A stretch of DNA of 64,000 bases from Cellulomonas uda (GCF_006538705.1 NZ_BJLP01000004.1:1-64000); one strand, 5' to 3'; positions 48,343-56,624 are shown, counted from the stretch's first letter. The notes: generated by a model from the sequence alone, not told the origin. Made by a program: numbers and translations.

Positions 48343-49302
48343 ATGACGTGGTTGGTGACCGGCGGGGCGGGGTACATCGGTGCGCACGTGGTGCGCGCCT
48401 TCACGAAGGTCGGGCTCGAGCCCGTCGTGCTGGACGACCTGTCCAGCGGCCACGAGGAGTTCGTCCCGGCGGGCGTCCCCTTCGTGCGCGGCTCGGTCGA
48501 CGACGCGGACGTCGTCGCCGACACGCTCGCGCGGCACGGCGTCGAGGGCGTCGTGCACCTCGCGGGCTTCAAGTACGCGGGCGTCTCGGTGGACCGCCCC
48601 CTGCACACCTACCGGCAGAACGTCGCGGGCACGCTCACGCTCCTCGAGGTCATGGCCGAGCAGGGGGTCGACGCGATCGTGTACTCCTCGTCGGCCGCGG
48701 TGTTCGGCACGCCCGACGTCGAGCTCGTCACCGAGGACACGCCGACGACGCCCGAGTCGCCCTACGGCGAGTCCAAGCTCGTGGGCGAATGGCTCCTGCG
48801 CGACCAGGGCCGTGCCACCGGCCTCAAGCACACGAGCCTGCGGTACTTCAACGTCGTCGGCTCCGGGACCCCGGACGTCTACGACACGAGCCCGCACAAC
48901 CTGTTCCCGCTGGTGTTCGAGGCCCTGCTCGCCGGCCGCACGCCCCAGATCCGCGGCGACGACTACCCCACCCCCGACGGCACGTGCGTGCGCGACTACA
49001 TCCACGTCGCGGACCTCGCGGACGCGCACGTCGCGGCCGCGCGCACGCTCGCCGAGGGCGGCACGCTCGAGCGCGTCTACAACCTGGGCTCGGGCGACGG
49101 GCTGTCGGTGCGCCAGATCATGACCGCCGTCGCCGCGGCCACCGGCATCGACTTCACGCCCGAGGTGACCGAGCGGCGCGCGGGCGACCCGGCACGCATC
49201 GTCGCGTCGGGCGAGCTCGCAGCGCGCGACCTCGGCTGGCGCATGACGCACACGATCGACGACATGGTGCGCAGCGCCTGGGAGGCCCGCACCGCGCACT
49301 GA
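48343..49302 (+). CDS. galE: UDP-glucose 4-epimerase
   Basis: The protein has 319 residues from ATG 48343; the frame is open to 48304 but this ATG starts the Rossmann motif directly (LVTGGAGYIGAHVV). Extended-SDR features: YSSSAAVFGTPD (catalytic Ser), SPYGESK (Tyr-x3-Lys), HTSLRYFNVVGSGTPDVYDT, CVRDYIHVADLADAH. It interconverts UDP-glucose and UDP-galactose for the Leloir pathway or cell-wall glycans. TACCCT at 48330-48335, seven bases before the ATG, suggests a leaderless mRNA. Confidence 0.93.
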   Translation: MTWLVTGGAGYIGAHVVRAFTKVGLEPVVLDDLSSGHEEFVPAGVPFVRGSVDDADVVADTLARHGVEGVVHLAGFKYAGVSVDRPLHTYRQNVAGTLTLLEVMAEQGVDAIVYSSSAAVFGTPDVELVTEDTPTTPESPYGESKLVGEWLLRDQGRATGLKHTSLRYFNVVGSGTPDVYDTSPHNLFPLVFEALLAGRTPQIRGDDYPTPDGTCVRDYIHVADLADAHVAAARTLAEGGTLERVYNLGSGDGLSVRQIMTAVAAATGIDFTPEVTERRAGDPARIVASGELAARDLGWRMTHTIDDMVRSAWEARTAH

Positions 49303-49306
49303 CGCG

Positions 49307-50206
49307 TCAGCGCAGCGTCGTCGCGAGCTCCTCGAGCGCGCGCTCCGACCCGGCGTAGATGCCGTGCGCGCGCGGCCAGTGCACCACGACGTCCGTGAAG
49401 CCGAGTGCCGCCGCGCGCTCGACCCCCTCGGCCGCGAGCTGTGCGGACGTCAACGAGTAGACGGGGGCGCCGTCGAGGCTCAGGTACCGCCGCAGCGGCA
49501 CGTCGCCGGGCCGGTGCGCGCGCTCGATCTCGTCGAACTGCGCGACCTGCTGCTCGAGCGCCGCCCACCAGCGCTCCTGCGCCCGCGCGGGCTGGTCCTC
49601 GACGTCCTCGGTGGCGTACGCCGCACCGTAGGTGACCCACCCTTGCCCGTACCGCGCCGCGAGCGTCATGGTGCGCGGGCCGGCGGCCGCGACGACGAAC
49701 GGCGTGCGCGGCCGCGCGAGGGTCCCGGGCACCATGCGGGCGTCGTGCGCCGTGTAGAACTCCCCCGCGTGCTCGGTGACGGGCTGCGTGAGCAGCGTGT
49801 CCAGCAGCCCGACGAACTCCTCGAACCGGCGCGTGCGCTCGCCGCGGCTCGGCGCCGGACCCGTCACCGACGCGTCGAACCCCTCGCCGCCGGCGCCGAC
49901 CCCGAGCAGGAACCGCCCGCCCGAGACGTCGTCGAGACCCATCACGTCCTTGGCGAACGGCACCGGGTGCCGGAAGTTCGGGGACGCGACGAACGTGCCG
50001 AGCCCGATCCGGTCGGTCGCCTCGGCCGCGGCCGCGAGCAGCGGCACGGTGGCGAACCACGGCTCGTCGGCCAGGCTGCGCCACGCCAGGTGGTCGTAGG
50101 TCCACGCGTGCGCGAACCCCATCTCCTGCGCGCGGCGCCACTTCTCGCGCTGCGTGGCCCACCGCTCCTGCGGCAGGATCACCACCCCGACCTGCACCGA
50201 CCTCAT
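49307..50206 (-). CDS. LLM-class F420-dependent oxidoreductase
   Basis: The protein has 299 residues. Typical luciferase-like monooxygenase text: VGVVILPQERWATQREKWRR, HAWTYDHLAWRSLADEPWFA, IGLGTFVASPNFRHPVPFAK, VMGLDDVSGGRFLLGVGAGG and VVAAAGPRTMTLAARYGQGW. Members in actinobacteria use coenzyme F420 to reduce or oxidise varied compounds; substrate here unknown. It converges on galE with only four bases between stops. Confidence 0.9.
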   Translation of the reverse strand: MRSVQVGVVILPQERWATQREKWRRAQEMGFAHAWTYDHLAWRSLADEPWFATVPLLAAAAEATDRIGLGTFVASPNFRHPVPFAKDVMGLDDVSGGRFLLGVGAGGEGFDASVTGPAPSRGERTRRFEEFVGLLDTLLTQPVTEHAGEFYTAHDARMVPGTLARPRTPFVVAAAGPRTMTLAARYGQGWVTYGAAYATEDVEDQPARAQERWWAALEQQVAQFDEIERAHRPGDVPLRRYLSLDGAPVYSLTSAQLAAEGVERAAALGFTDVVVHWPRAHGIYAGSERALEELATTLR

Positions 50207-50242
50207 GCGCCGACCCTACGGCCGACCGGTGCGCCGGGGCAC

Positions 50243-50596
50243 CTACGCCCAGCCGAGCTCGTGCAGCCGGTCGTCGTCGATGCCGAAGTGGTGCGCGACC
50301 TCGTGCACCACCGTGATGGCGACCTCCTCCACGACGTCCTCGCGCGTCTCGCAGATCTCGAGCGTCGGGTTGCGGAAGACCGTGATGCGGTCCGGCAGGG
50401 ACCCGGCGGCCCACTGGTGCGTGCGCTCGGTGAGCGGCACGCCCTCGTACAGGCCCAGCAGGTCCTCGTCCCCGGGCGGCGGGTCGTCCTCGACGAGCAC
50501 GACGACGTTGTCCATCACCTCGGCGAGCTCCGGCGGGATCTCGTCGAGCGCGTCCCGGACGGCGTCCTCGAACTCCTCGCGCGACATCTCGACCAC
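50243..50596 (-). CDS. Metallopeptidase-family (zincin-like) protein
   Basis: The protein has 117 residues from GTG 50596 (AGGA seven bases upstream; ATG 50587 is the alternative). Helical start (EEFEDAVRDALDEIPPELAE), acidic middle and VVHEVAHHFGIDDDRLHELG at the end, giving HExxH plus a downstream acidic residue. This is the DUF1025-type family, widespread in actinobacteria, function uncertain. Stands alone upstream of the tRNA cluster. Confidence 0.88.
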   Translation of the reverse strand: MVEMSREEFEDAVRDALDEIPPELAEVMDNVVVLVEDDPPPGDEDLLGLYEGVPLTERTHQWAAGSLPDRITVFRNPTLEICETREDVVEEVAITVVHEVAHHFGIDDDRLHELGWA

Positions 50597-50715
50597 GACC
50601 CCATCCTGCCCCCTGACCGGTGTGACCAAGCCCGCCCACGAACCGGTTTGGGGATCCGGCCCGGGACCCCGTATGCTCATCCACGGTCAACCGACGCCTC
50701 GACGTCAGGGGCGAC

Positions 50716-50788
50716 GCCCTCATCGTCTAGCGGCCTAGGACCCCGCCCTTTCACGGCGGTAGCACGGGTTCGAATCCCGTTGGGGGTA
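50716..50788 (+). tRNA. tRNA-Glu(UUC)
   Basis: 73 bases. Acceptor GCCCTCA with TGGGGGT (terminal G-U), anticodon loop CTTTCAC giving anticodon TTC, T arm GGGTTCGAATCCC. First of a Glu-Asp-Phe cluster common in actinobacteria. Confidence 0.95.
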
Positions 50789-50829
50789 CGAGCAAGTGCA
50801 GGTGAAACGCAGTACAGGTCTCACCACGA

Positions 50830-50903
50830 GGCCCCGTAGCGCAGTTGGTTAGCGCGCCGCCCTGTCACGGCGGAGGTCGCGGGTTCAAGTCCCGTCGGGG
50901 TCG
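50830..50903 (+). tRNA. tRNA-Asp(GUC)
   Basis: 74 bases. Acceptor GGCCCCG with CGGGGTC, anticodon loop CTGTCAC giving anticodon GTC, T arm GGGTTCAAGTCCC. Confidence 0.95.
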
Positions 50904-50959
50904 CTCGACACAAGCCGGTCACTCGTGGCCGGCATCGTCGTTCGAGGGCACGCCCTCAC

Positions 50960-51032
50960 GGCTCTGTAGCTCAGTTGGTAGAGCGTTCGACTGAAAATCG
51001 AAAGGTCACCGGATCGACGCCGGTCGGAGCCA
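50960..51032 (+). tRNA. tRNA-Phe(GAA)
   Basis: 73 bases. Acceptor GGCTCTG with CGGAGCC, anticodon loop CTGAAAA giving anticodon GAA, T arm with CGGATCGACGCCG, which has a slightly atypical loop (GATCGACG). Followed at once by a strong terminator. Confidence 0.95.
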
Positions 51033-51037
51033 CCGCA

Positions 51038-51071
51038 CGAAGCCCGCCAGGGAGCAGCCTGGCGGGCTTCG
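51038..51071 (+). terminator. Terminator of the tRNA cluster
   Basis: CGAAGCCCGCCAGG (51038-51051) pairs perfectly with CCTGGCGGGCTTCG (51058-51071), 14 bp with a 6-base loop, six bases after tRNA-Phe. Confidence 0.85.
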
Positions 51072-51192
51072 TCGTCTCCGCAGCCGCGCGGCCACCCCCG
51101 ACGCGACCTGCGACGACGCGCGCGTGATCCGGGCCCACGGGCCCTCCTCCTGACTAGGCTGGCGGCACACCGTGCCCCGCGAGGAGGAGCCC

Positions 51193-51630
51193 GTGACCAG
51201 CGAGACAGGCCCCGAACGCCGCCGACTGCTCGACCGGCTCACCGAGCCGATCGCCGAGCGCGCCCGCGAGAAGATCGGCCAGGCCGAGGACCGCGTGCGC
51301 GCGTCGATCCAGGCCGAGATCGACGCCGTCAGCGCGAGCGTCCGCACGCGGGCCGTCGAGGTCCGCCCGTCCGCGATCGCATTCGCGGCGGCCGCGGTTC
51401 TCACGTTCCTCGGGCTCGCGCTGTTCGTCACGGCCGCCGTCATCGGACTGGCGCACGTCGTCGAGCCGTGGCTCTCGGCGCTGCTCGTCGGCCTCGCGCT
51501 CGTGCTCCTGGCCGCCGGCTTCGCCGCCTGGGGCCGCAGCCACCTGCCGCGGACCCCCATGGTCGACCTCACCCAGATCCGCGAGCCCACGCACCCCGCG
51601 GGCGAGCAGGTCCACCCCTGGGCCGACTGA
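51193..51630 (+). CDS. Actinobacterial membrane protein, first of a holin-family cluster
   Basis: The protein has 145 residues from GTG 51193 after GAGGAGG. N-terminal 60 residues are a charged helix (RLTEPIAERAREKIGQAEDR, VRASIQAEIDAVSASVRTRA). Two membrane helices follow (AIAFAAAAVLTFLGLALFVT, ALLVGLALVLLAAGFAAWG). It precedes a phage-holin-family protein and a DUF3618 protein on the same strand, a set conserved in actinobacteria with unknown function, possibly cell-envelope related. Confidence 0.75.
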   Translation: MTSETGPERRRLLDRLTEPIAERAREKIGQAEDRVRASIQAEIDAVSASVRTRAVEVRPSAIAFAAAAVLTFLGLALFVTAAVIGLAHVVEPWLSALLVGLALVLLAAGFAAWGRSHLPRTPMVDLTQIREPTHPAGEQVHPWAD

Positions 51631-51635
51631 CACGT

Positions 51636-51689
51636 CGGCACGGCGGCTCGTCGCGGCACGGCGGGTCGTTGCGGCACGGTGGGTCGTCT
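51636..51689. repeat. Three tandem 18-bp repeats
   Basis: CGGCACGGCGGCTCGTCG at 51636, CGGCACGGCGGGTCGTTG at 51654 and CGGCACGGTGGGTCGTCT at 51672 follow each other without gaps. They lie between two membrane-protein genes and encode nothing recognisable. There are no spacers, so this is not a CRISPR. Confidence 0.8.
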
Positions 51690-51793
51690 CGCCTCGCGGC
51701 ACGACGAGGCCGCCACCAGACTGGAGAGCCTGACGACAAGGCCCCGAACGCACCGCGTGCGGGACGGGCGCGCACGACGAGGAGAGGCACACC

Positions 51794-52198
51794 ATGACGA
51801 CGCACGCGGATCCCCCGGGGCAGCGTTCGCTCGGTCAGCTCGTGAGCGACCTGAGCGAGCAGACCTCGCGGCTGGTGCGCGCCGAGATCCAGCTGGCCAA
51901 GACCGAGATCGCCGAGCGCGCGAAGCTGCTGGGCGCGGGTGCGGGGCTTCTCGCGGCCGCCGGCGTGCTCGCGCTCTACCTGCTCGCGGCGGTCCTGATG
52001 ACGCTCGTGATCGTGCTGGACCTCTGGATGCCCCTGTGGGTCGCCGCGCTCGTCGTGACGCTCCTGCTGCTCGTCGTGGTGGTGGTGCTCGCGCTCGTCG
52101 GGCTCAAGGCCGTCAAGAAGGGCTCCCCGCCCAGCCCGCAGGCCGCCATCGCGAGCGTGCAGGCGGACGTCGACGCCCTCAAGGGCGCCGCGTCGTGA
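51794..52198 (+). CDS. Phage holin family membrane protein (actinobacterial)
   Basis: The protein has 134 residues. The start SLGQLVSDLSEQTSRLVRAE, IQLAKTEIAERAKLLGAGAG is the diagnostic block of the Phage_holin_3_6-type (PF07332) family, followed by two membrane helices (LLAAAGVLALYLLAAVLMTL, WVAALVVTLLLLVVVVVLAL). Despite the name it is chromosomal and not near the prophage; in actinobacteria it occurs with DUF3618 proteins. Role unknown. AGGAGAGG precedes the ATG. Confidence 0.88.
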   Translation: MTTHADPPGQRSLGQLVSDLSEQTSRLVRAEIQLAKTEIAERAKLLGAGAGLLAAAGVLALYLLAAVLMTLVIVLDLWMPLWVAALVVTLLLLVVVVVLALVGLKAVKKGSPPSPQAAIASVQADVDALKGAAS

Positions 52199-52241
52199 GC
52201 GCGCCGCGACCCTGGACCGTGCCCCTGGAAGGAGACGCCCG

Positions 52242-52541
52242 ATGAGCGACGACAAGAGCGCACCGGAGCGGTTCACGACGCCCGCGATGCTCGCGGTCGA
52301 GGCGGACATCGCCGCGACGCGCCATCAGCTCGCCACGACCGTCGACGAGCTCACCGCGCGCCTGGCACCCCGCGCGCAGGCGGACGCGGCGATCGCCACC
52401 GCGCGTCGGCTCGCGTCCGACGCGACCAGCCCGGGGGCCGACCCGGCCGACCGGGCGCACGCCCGCAAGGTGCTGGCCGGCGTGGGGGTGGGCGTGGCGT
52501 TCGTGACCGCGATCGTGGTGCTGCGGCTCGCCCGCCGCTGA
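52242..52541 (+). CDS. DUF3618 domain-containing protein
   Basis: The protein has 99 residues. LAVEADIAATRHQLATTVDE followed by LTARLAP matches the DUF3618 motif (IEATRxxLxxTxxxL). One C-terminal membrane helix (VGVGVAFVTAIVVLRLARR). It is in a row with the holin-family gene, 43 bases downstream. Function unknown. Confidence 0.88.
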   Translation: MSDDKSAPERFTTPAMLAVEADIAATRHQLATTVDELTARLAPRAQADAAIATARRLASDATSPGADPADRAHARKVLAGVGVGVAFVTAIVVLRLARR

Positions 52542-52610
52542 GCACCAGCACGACAGGCACCCGCACGACGAGCGCACGCGCACGACCGCGCGTCACGCCC
52601 GACGACGCAC

Positions 52611-52646
52611 GAGGACCCCGGACGCGGGCACGCGTCCGGGGTCCTC
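52611..52646. terminator. Bidirectional terminator between DUF3618 and bldC
   Basis: GAGGACCCCGGACGCG (52611-52626) pairs perfectly with CGCGTCCGGGGTCCTC (52631-52646), 16 bp with GGCA loop. It lies between convergent genes ending at 52541 and 52680. Confidence 0.88.
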
Positions 52647-52679
52647 GTCGCTGCGGCGGGTGCGGACCCGCCGGCGGTG

Positions 52680-52883
52680 TCAGGAGACCCGCTGCTGCGG
52701 GATCCCCTCGAGCAGGGCCTGCACCTCGGACTCGAGGTAGCGGCGGTGCCCGCCGAGGGTGCGGATCGACGACAGCTTGCCGGCCTTGGCCCAGCGGGTC
52801 ACGGTCTTCGGGTCGACACGGAACAGGGTTGCGACCTCGGACGGGGTGAGCAGGTTCTCGGACGTTGCGGGCTTGGCGGTCAT
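52680..52883 (-). CDS. bldC: BldC-like MerR-type transcriptional regulator
   Basis: The protein has 67 residues from ATG 52883 with AGGAGG upstream. LLTPSEVATLFRVDPKTVTR, WAKAGKLSSIRTLGGHRRYL, ESEVQALLEG is the single-domain MerR-like fold of BldC, a developmental regulator in Streptomyces that binds AT-rich direct repeats cooperatively. In non-sporulating actinobacteria the target set is unknown. It is divergent to DUF3073 and part of the conserved bldC-DUF3073-purM-purF neighbourhood. Confidence 0.92.
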   Translation of the reverse strand: MTAKPATSENLLTPSEVATLFRVDPKTVTRWAKAGKLSSIRTLGGHRRYLESEVQALLEGIPQQRVS

Positions 52884-53421
52884 GCGGATGCCTCCTGGCG
52901 GACGGGCGGCCGGGTGGGACTCCCCTCCCACCGGGGCCACCGGTGTGGTGGCTGGTGTGTCAGCACGGACCTGGATGCCGTTCGGACGACGTCCGCGCGG
53001 CCCGCACCATTAGCATGTGCGAACCCGGCATGCAGCGCATTCCGGGCTACGATTTCATTACGAAATAGTACATCTCGGCCCTGGGATCCGACGACTCGGC
53101 AGGCCAGCGCCCGCATCACCCACACTAAACCGGGCGATTCGCCCATGCGAGACGAGGCGGTCTCGACCCCGGAAGGCCGCGCCGCCGCGCGCCCCCGGGC
53201 CCGGTGTCGCACGCGGGCGCACGACGCCGCCCCCGCGCTCCGCCCGACACGGTGTCGGACCGGTGCGCCCTGAGTGAACGTGATGCGAGTCGCCCTCCCG
53301 TGAGTGGCCGGAACAACTGAGTTCCATGTAGCGTTACGGCACGAACAGACGATTCAGCACCCCGGGGCCGCACGTGTGAGCACGGTGCCGCCCCGCTTCC
53401 ACGTTAGAGGGGGTCGATGCC
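52884..53421. other. Intergenic region between bldC and DUF3073
   Basis: A 538-base divergent gap. I see no gene: open frames in it lack coding texture. It is richer in A/T than the surroundings near 53000-53080 and 53320-53360 and holds the palindrome at 53048-53070. It presumably has the promoters of both flanking genes. Confidence 0.6.
53048..53070. promoter_or_regulatory. Near-perfect AT-rich palindrome in the bldC-DUF3073 intergenic region
   Basis: Left arm TACGATTTC (53048-53056) and right arm GAAATAGTA (53062-53070) match at 8 of 9 positions around ATTAC. The element is strikingly AT-rich for this genome and looks like the operator of a dimeric regulator. The regulator is unknown. Confidence 0.5.
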
Positions 53422-53625
53422 ATGGGGCGCGGCCGTCAGAAGGCTAAGCAGACGAAGGTGGCCCGGGAGCTGAAGTACTTCAGCCCGGAGACCAACTACC
53501 GAGCCCTCGAGCAGGAGCTGGCGTCTCGCAACCACGATCCCGTGGACCGTCGCGGTGTGGCCGCGCTGGACACCGAGGACGAGCCTCCCGAGGACTACCG
53601 CCGCTGGCTCGACGACGAGCGGTGA
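53422..53625 (+). CDS. DUF3073 family protein
   Basis: The protein has 67 residues: MGRGRQKAKQTKVARELKYF, SPETNYRALEQEL, then an acidic C-terminus. This is the universally conserved small actinobacterial DUF3073 family, nearly always next to purM and bldC. Function unknown; the basic N-terminus suggests nucleic-acid or ribosome contact. Confidence 0.93.
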   Translation: MGRGRQKAKQTKVARELKYFSPETNYRALEQELASRNHDPVDRRGVAALDTEDEPPEDYRRWLDDER

Positions 53626-53768
53626 CCCCCGCGGTGCCGGGGCGCTGAGCGCGCACCTGCCACGCTCGTCGTCCTCCGACTCCCGCTGACGTCTGTCTCG
53701 TCGACGGCCCTCGTCGTCGACCTTCGCTGACGTCTCACGTCGGTGCGTCTCGTCGTCGACTCTCGTTC

Positions 53769-53833
53769 ACGAGTAGTGCTGACGAGTCGTGCTCACGAGT
53801 CGTGCTGACGAGTCGTGCTGACGAGTCGTGCTG
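53769..53833. repeat. Five tandem 13-bp repeats near the purM terminator
   Basis: ACGAGTCGTGCTG occurs five times in a row from 53769 (first copy with AGT for TCG centre change, second ending in C). Each unit contains ACGAGTCGT, nearly a palindrome. The preceding 53690-53768 has looser versions (ACGTCT, CGTCGAC). No gene is present. Confidence 0.85.
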
Positions 53834-53834
53834 A

Positions 53835-53863
53835 CGGCGCTGCGGGTGAGCCCCGCAGCGCCG
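53835..53863 (-). terminator. Terminator after purM
   Basis: CGGCGCTGCGGG (53835-53846) pairs perfectly with CCCGCAGCGCCG (53852-53863), 5-base loop, eight bases beyond the purM stop on the minus strand. Confidence 0.8.
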
Positions 53864-53871
53864 TTCACGCG

Positions 53872-55005
53872 TCAGCGGGTGCGGTACTCCCCGGTCAGGC
53901 TCACGGCGCCGCCCTCGACGCCCTTGGTCCCGGAGACGAACCCGGGCGCACCGACGACGTCGCGCTCACCGGCCGCGCGCACGGCCCCGAGCTCCCACGC
54001 GGGCAGACCGAGCTCGCCGGCGTGCGCGAGCACCCCGTCGACCGCGTCGGCCGCGACGACCGCGACCATGCCGACGCCCAGGTTGAGCGTGCCCTCGAGG
54101 TCCGTCCACGGCACCTGACCCAGGCTCTGCACCATCGAGAACACCGGCGGCACGAGCCAGCCGCCACGGTCGACGTCCGCGACCAGCCCGGCCGGCAGGA
54201 TGCGCGCGACGTTCGCCGCGAGCCCGCCGCCCGTGACGTGGCTGAACGCGTGCACCCCCGCCGTGCCCGCACGGCGGGCGATCGCCAGGCAGTCGGACGC
54301 GTACACGCGCGTCGGCTCGAGCAGCTCCTCGCCGAGGGTGCGGCCCAGCTCGTCGACGTGCCGCTCGAGGCCCCAGCCCGCCTGGCGCACGACCGCGCGC
54401 ACGAGCGAGTAGCCGTTGGAGTGCAGGCCGGACGACGCGAACGCCACCAGCACGTCGCCCGCGCGCACCCGCTCCGGGCCGAGCAGCTCGTCGGCCTCGA
54501 CGACGCCCGTCGCGGCGCCCGCCACGTCGTACTCGTCGGGTGCCAGCAGGCCGGGGTGCTCCGCGGTCTCGCCACCGACGAGCGCGGTGCCCGCGACCCG
54601 GCACGCGTCCGCGATGCCGCGCACGACGTCCGCGATCCGCTCCGGCACCACGCGACCCGTGGCGATGTAGTCGGTCATGAACAGCGGCTCGGCGCCGACC
54701 ACCACGATGTCGTCGACGACCATGCCCACCAGGTCGAATCCGATGGTGTGGTGCACGTCGAGCGCCTGCGCGATCGCGACCTTGGTGCCCACGCCGTCGG
54801 TCGACGTCGCGAGCAGCGGCTTGCGGTAGCGCGTGAGGAAGCTCGCGTCGTACAGACCCGCGAAGCCGCCGACCCCGCCGAGGACACGCGGACCGTGCGT
54901 CGCGCGCACGGCGTCCTTCATGAGCTCGACGGCCTTGTCGCCCGCCTCCGTGTCGACGCCCGCCGCGGCGTACGTCAGCGGGGCGTTCTCGTCGGGCTGG
55001 GTCAC
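53872..55005 (-). CDS. purM: Phosphoribosylformylglycinamidine cyclo-ligase (AIR synthetase)
   Basis: The protein has 377 residues from GTG 55005 (TTGGAG site); the open frame reaches much further upstream through purF antisense-like text and is not used. PurM motifs: LTYAAAGVDTEAGDKAVELM, GVGGFAGLYD, STDGVGTKVAIAQAL, GFDLVGMVVDDIVVVGAEPL, ALVGGETAEHPG and SSGLHSNGYSLVR, ending HVTGGGLAANVARILPAG. It makes AIR in purine synthesis. It follows purF by 71 bases as a purF-purM operon. Confidence 0.96.
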   Translation of the reverse strand: MTQPDENAPLTYAAAGVDTEAGDKAVELMKDAVRATHGPRVLGGVGGFAGLYDASFLTRYRKPLLATSTDGVGTKVAIAQALDVHHTIGFDLVGMVVDDIVVVGAEPLFMTDYIATGRVVPERIADVVRGIADACRVAGTALVGGETAEHPGLLAPDEYDVAGAATGVVEADELLGPERVRAGDVLVAFASSGLHSNGYSLVRAVVRQAGWGLERHVDELGRTLGEELLEPTRVYASDCLAIARRAGTAGVHAFSHVTGGGLAANVARILPAGLVADVDRGGWLVPPVFSMVQSLGQVPWTDLEGTLNLGVGMVAVVAADAVDGVLAHAGELGLPAWELGAVRAAGERDVVGAPGFVSGTKGVEGGAVSLTGEYRTR

Positions 55006-55076
55006 GGGCGCTCCAAGGGTGGTCGGGTCGGCCGCGGACGCGCGGGGCGCGGCGCGACGGCCGGGGTTCGGCGGGG

Positions 55077-56624
55077 TCAGGGGTGGTCGAGCGCCGTGGC
55101 GCCGCCCGCTCCCGGGATGATCGCGACGAGGCCGTCCTCGGGGGCACCGAGGGGCAGCTCGTTCTGCTCGAGCAGGTGCTTGCCGAGCTGGTCGGCCGAC
55201 GGGAGCTCGATGGGGTACCGGCCCGAGAAGCACGCGGTGCACAGCTGGCTCGCGGGCTGCTCGGTCGCCTCGATGAGGGACCTCTCGGAGATGTAGCCGA
55301 GGGAGTCCGCTCCGAGCGACGCGCCGATCTCGTCGGGCGTGAGGCCGTTGGCGATGAGCTCGGCACGGCTGGCGAAGTCGATCCCGTAGAAGCAGGGCCA
55401 CTTCACGGGCGGCGACGAGATCCGCACGTGCACCTCGGCCGCACCCGCCTCCCGCAGCATGCGGATGAGCGCGCGCTGGGTGTTCCCGCGCACGATCGAG
55501 TCGTCCACGACGACGAGGCGCTTGCCGCGGATGATCTCGCGCAGCGGGTTGAGCTTGAGCCGGATGCCGAGCTGGCGCAGGGTCTGCGACGGCTGGATGA
55601 ACGTGCGGCCCACGTACGCGTTCTTGGTCAGGCCCTGCCCGAACGGGATGCCCGACTGCTGCGCGTAGCCGACCGCGGCGGGCGTGCCCGACTCGGGGAC
55701 CGGGATGACGAGGTCCGCCTCGACCGGGTGCTCGACGGCGAGGCGACGCCCCATCTCGACGCGCGCGGCGTGCACCGAGCGGCCCGAGATCGTGGTGTCC
55801 GGCCGCGCGAGGTACACGTACTCGAAGATGCAGCCCGCCCGCTCGGGCGTCGCGAACTTCGTCGACCGCAGGCCGTCGGAGTCGATCGCGATGAACTCGC
55901 CCGGCTCGACCTCGCGCACGAAGCTCGCGCCGACGATGTCGAGCGCCGGCGTCTCCGACGCCACGACCCACCCGCGCTCCAGACGGCCCAGCACGAGCGG
56001 GCGCACGCCCTGCGGGTCACGCGCCGCGTACAGCGTGCGCTCGTCCATGAAGACGAGCGAGAACGCGCCGCGCAGGCGCGGCAGGACCTCGAGCGCGGTG
56101 GCCTCGAGCGTGTGGTCCGGGTCCCCCGCGAGCAGCGCGGTGATGAGCGCCGTGTCGGTGGTGTTGCCGCGGGCGAGCTCGCCGCGCCGCTGGCTGCCGT
56201 ACCGCTCCGCGACGAGCTCGACGAGCTCCGCGGTGTTCGTCAGGTTGCCGTTGTGGCCGAGCGCGACGGTGCCGGCGGCCGTGGGGCCGAGCGTCGGCTG
56301 GGCGTTCTCCCAGTTGCTCGCGCCGGTGGTGGAGTACCGCGCGTGCCCGATGGCGATGTGCCCCTGCAGGGCGTTGAGGGCCGTCTCGTCGAACACCTGC
56401 GAGACCAGGCCCATGTCCTTGTAGACCAGGAGCTGGCTGCCGTTGCTCGTCGCGATGCCCGCGGACTCCTGGCCGCGGTGCTGCAGCGCGTAGAGGCCGA
56501 AGTAGGTGAGCTTGGCGACCTCCTCGCCCGGTGCCCAGACACCGAAGACGCCGCAGGCGTCCTGGGGGCCTTTCTCGTCCGGGAGGAGGTCGTGGTTCAG
56601 TCGTCCGTCAGCGCGGGGGGCCAC
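55077..56624 (-). CDS. purF: Amidophosphoribosyltransferase
   Basis: The protein has 515 residues from GTG 56624. The N-terminal propeptide is followed by Cys24 in DACGVFGVW, the glutaminase nucleophile after processing. Other motifs: LQHRGQESAGIATSNG, ARYSTTGASNWENAQP, LGHNGNLTNT, the phosphoribosyl site VVVDDSIVRGNTQRALI and Cys residues of the iron-sulfur site (GCIFEYVY, CFYGIDFASR, LCTACFSGRYP). It catalyses the first step of purine synthesis. First gene of the purF-purM operon. Confidence 0.96.
   Translation of the reverse strand: MAPRADGRLNHDLLPDEKGPQDACGVFGVWAPGEEVAKLTYFGLYALQHRGQESAGIATSNGSQLLVYKDMGLVSQVFDETALNALQGHIAIGHARYSTTGASNWENAQPTLGPTAAGTVALGHNGNLTNTAELVELVAERYGSQRRGELARGNTTDTALITALLAGDPDHTLEATALEVLPRLRGAFSLVFMDERTLYAARDPQGVRPLVLGRLERGWVVASETPALDIVGASFVREVEPGEFIAIDSDGLRSTKFATPERAGCIFEYVYLARPDTTISGRSVHAARVEMGRRLAVEHPVEADLVIPVPESGTPAAVGYAQQSGIPFGQGLTKNAYVGRTFIQPSQTLRQLGIRLKLNPLREIIRGKRLVVVDDSIVRGNTQRALIRMLREAGAAEVHVRISSPPVKWPCFYGIDFASRAELIANGLTPDEIGASLGADSLGYISERSLIEATEQPASQLCTACFSGRYPIELPSADQLGKHLLEQNELPLGAPEDGLVAIIPGAGGATALDHP

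Noticed and set aside
46347-49358. Open frame of about 1000 codons on the plus strand
   Set aside because: It is antisense to the winged-helix genes and runs through galE in another frame; composition is arginine/alanine-rich without domains. High GC keeps such frames open.
51636-51689. Possible CRISPR array (also 53769-53833)
   Set aside because: Repeats are directly adjacent without spacers and too short; no cas genes in the window.
51193-52541. Second prophage remnant suggested by the holin-family protein
   Set aside because: The set with DUF3618 is a normal chromosomal cluster in actinobacteria; no phage genes or attachment repeats nearby.
55006-55971. N-terminal extension of purM through purF
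   Set aside because: Frame is open but lies in the purF coding region in another frame and lacks PurM similarity; GTG 55005 gives the normal length.
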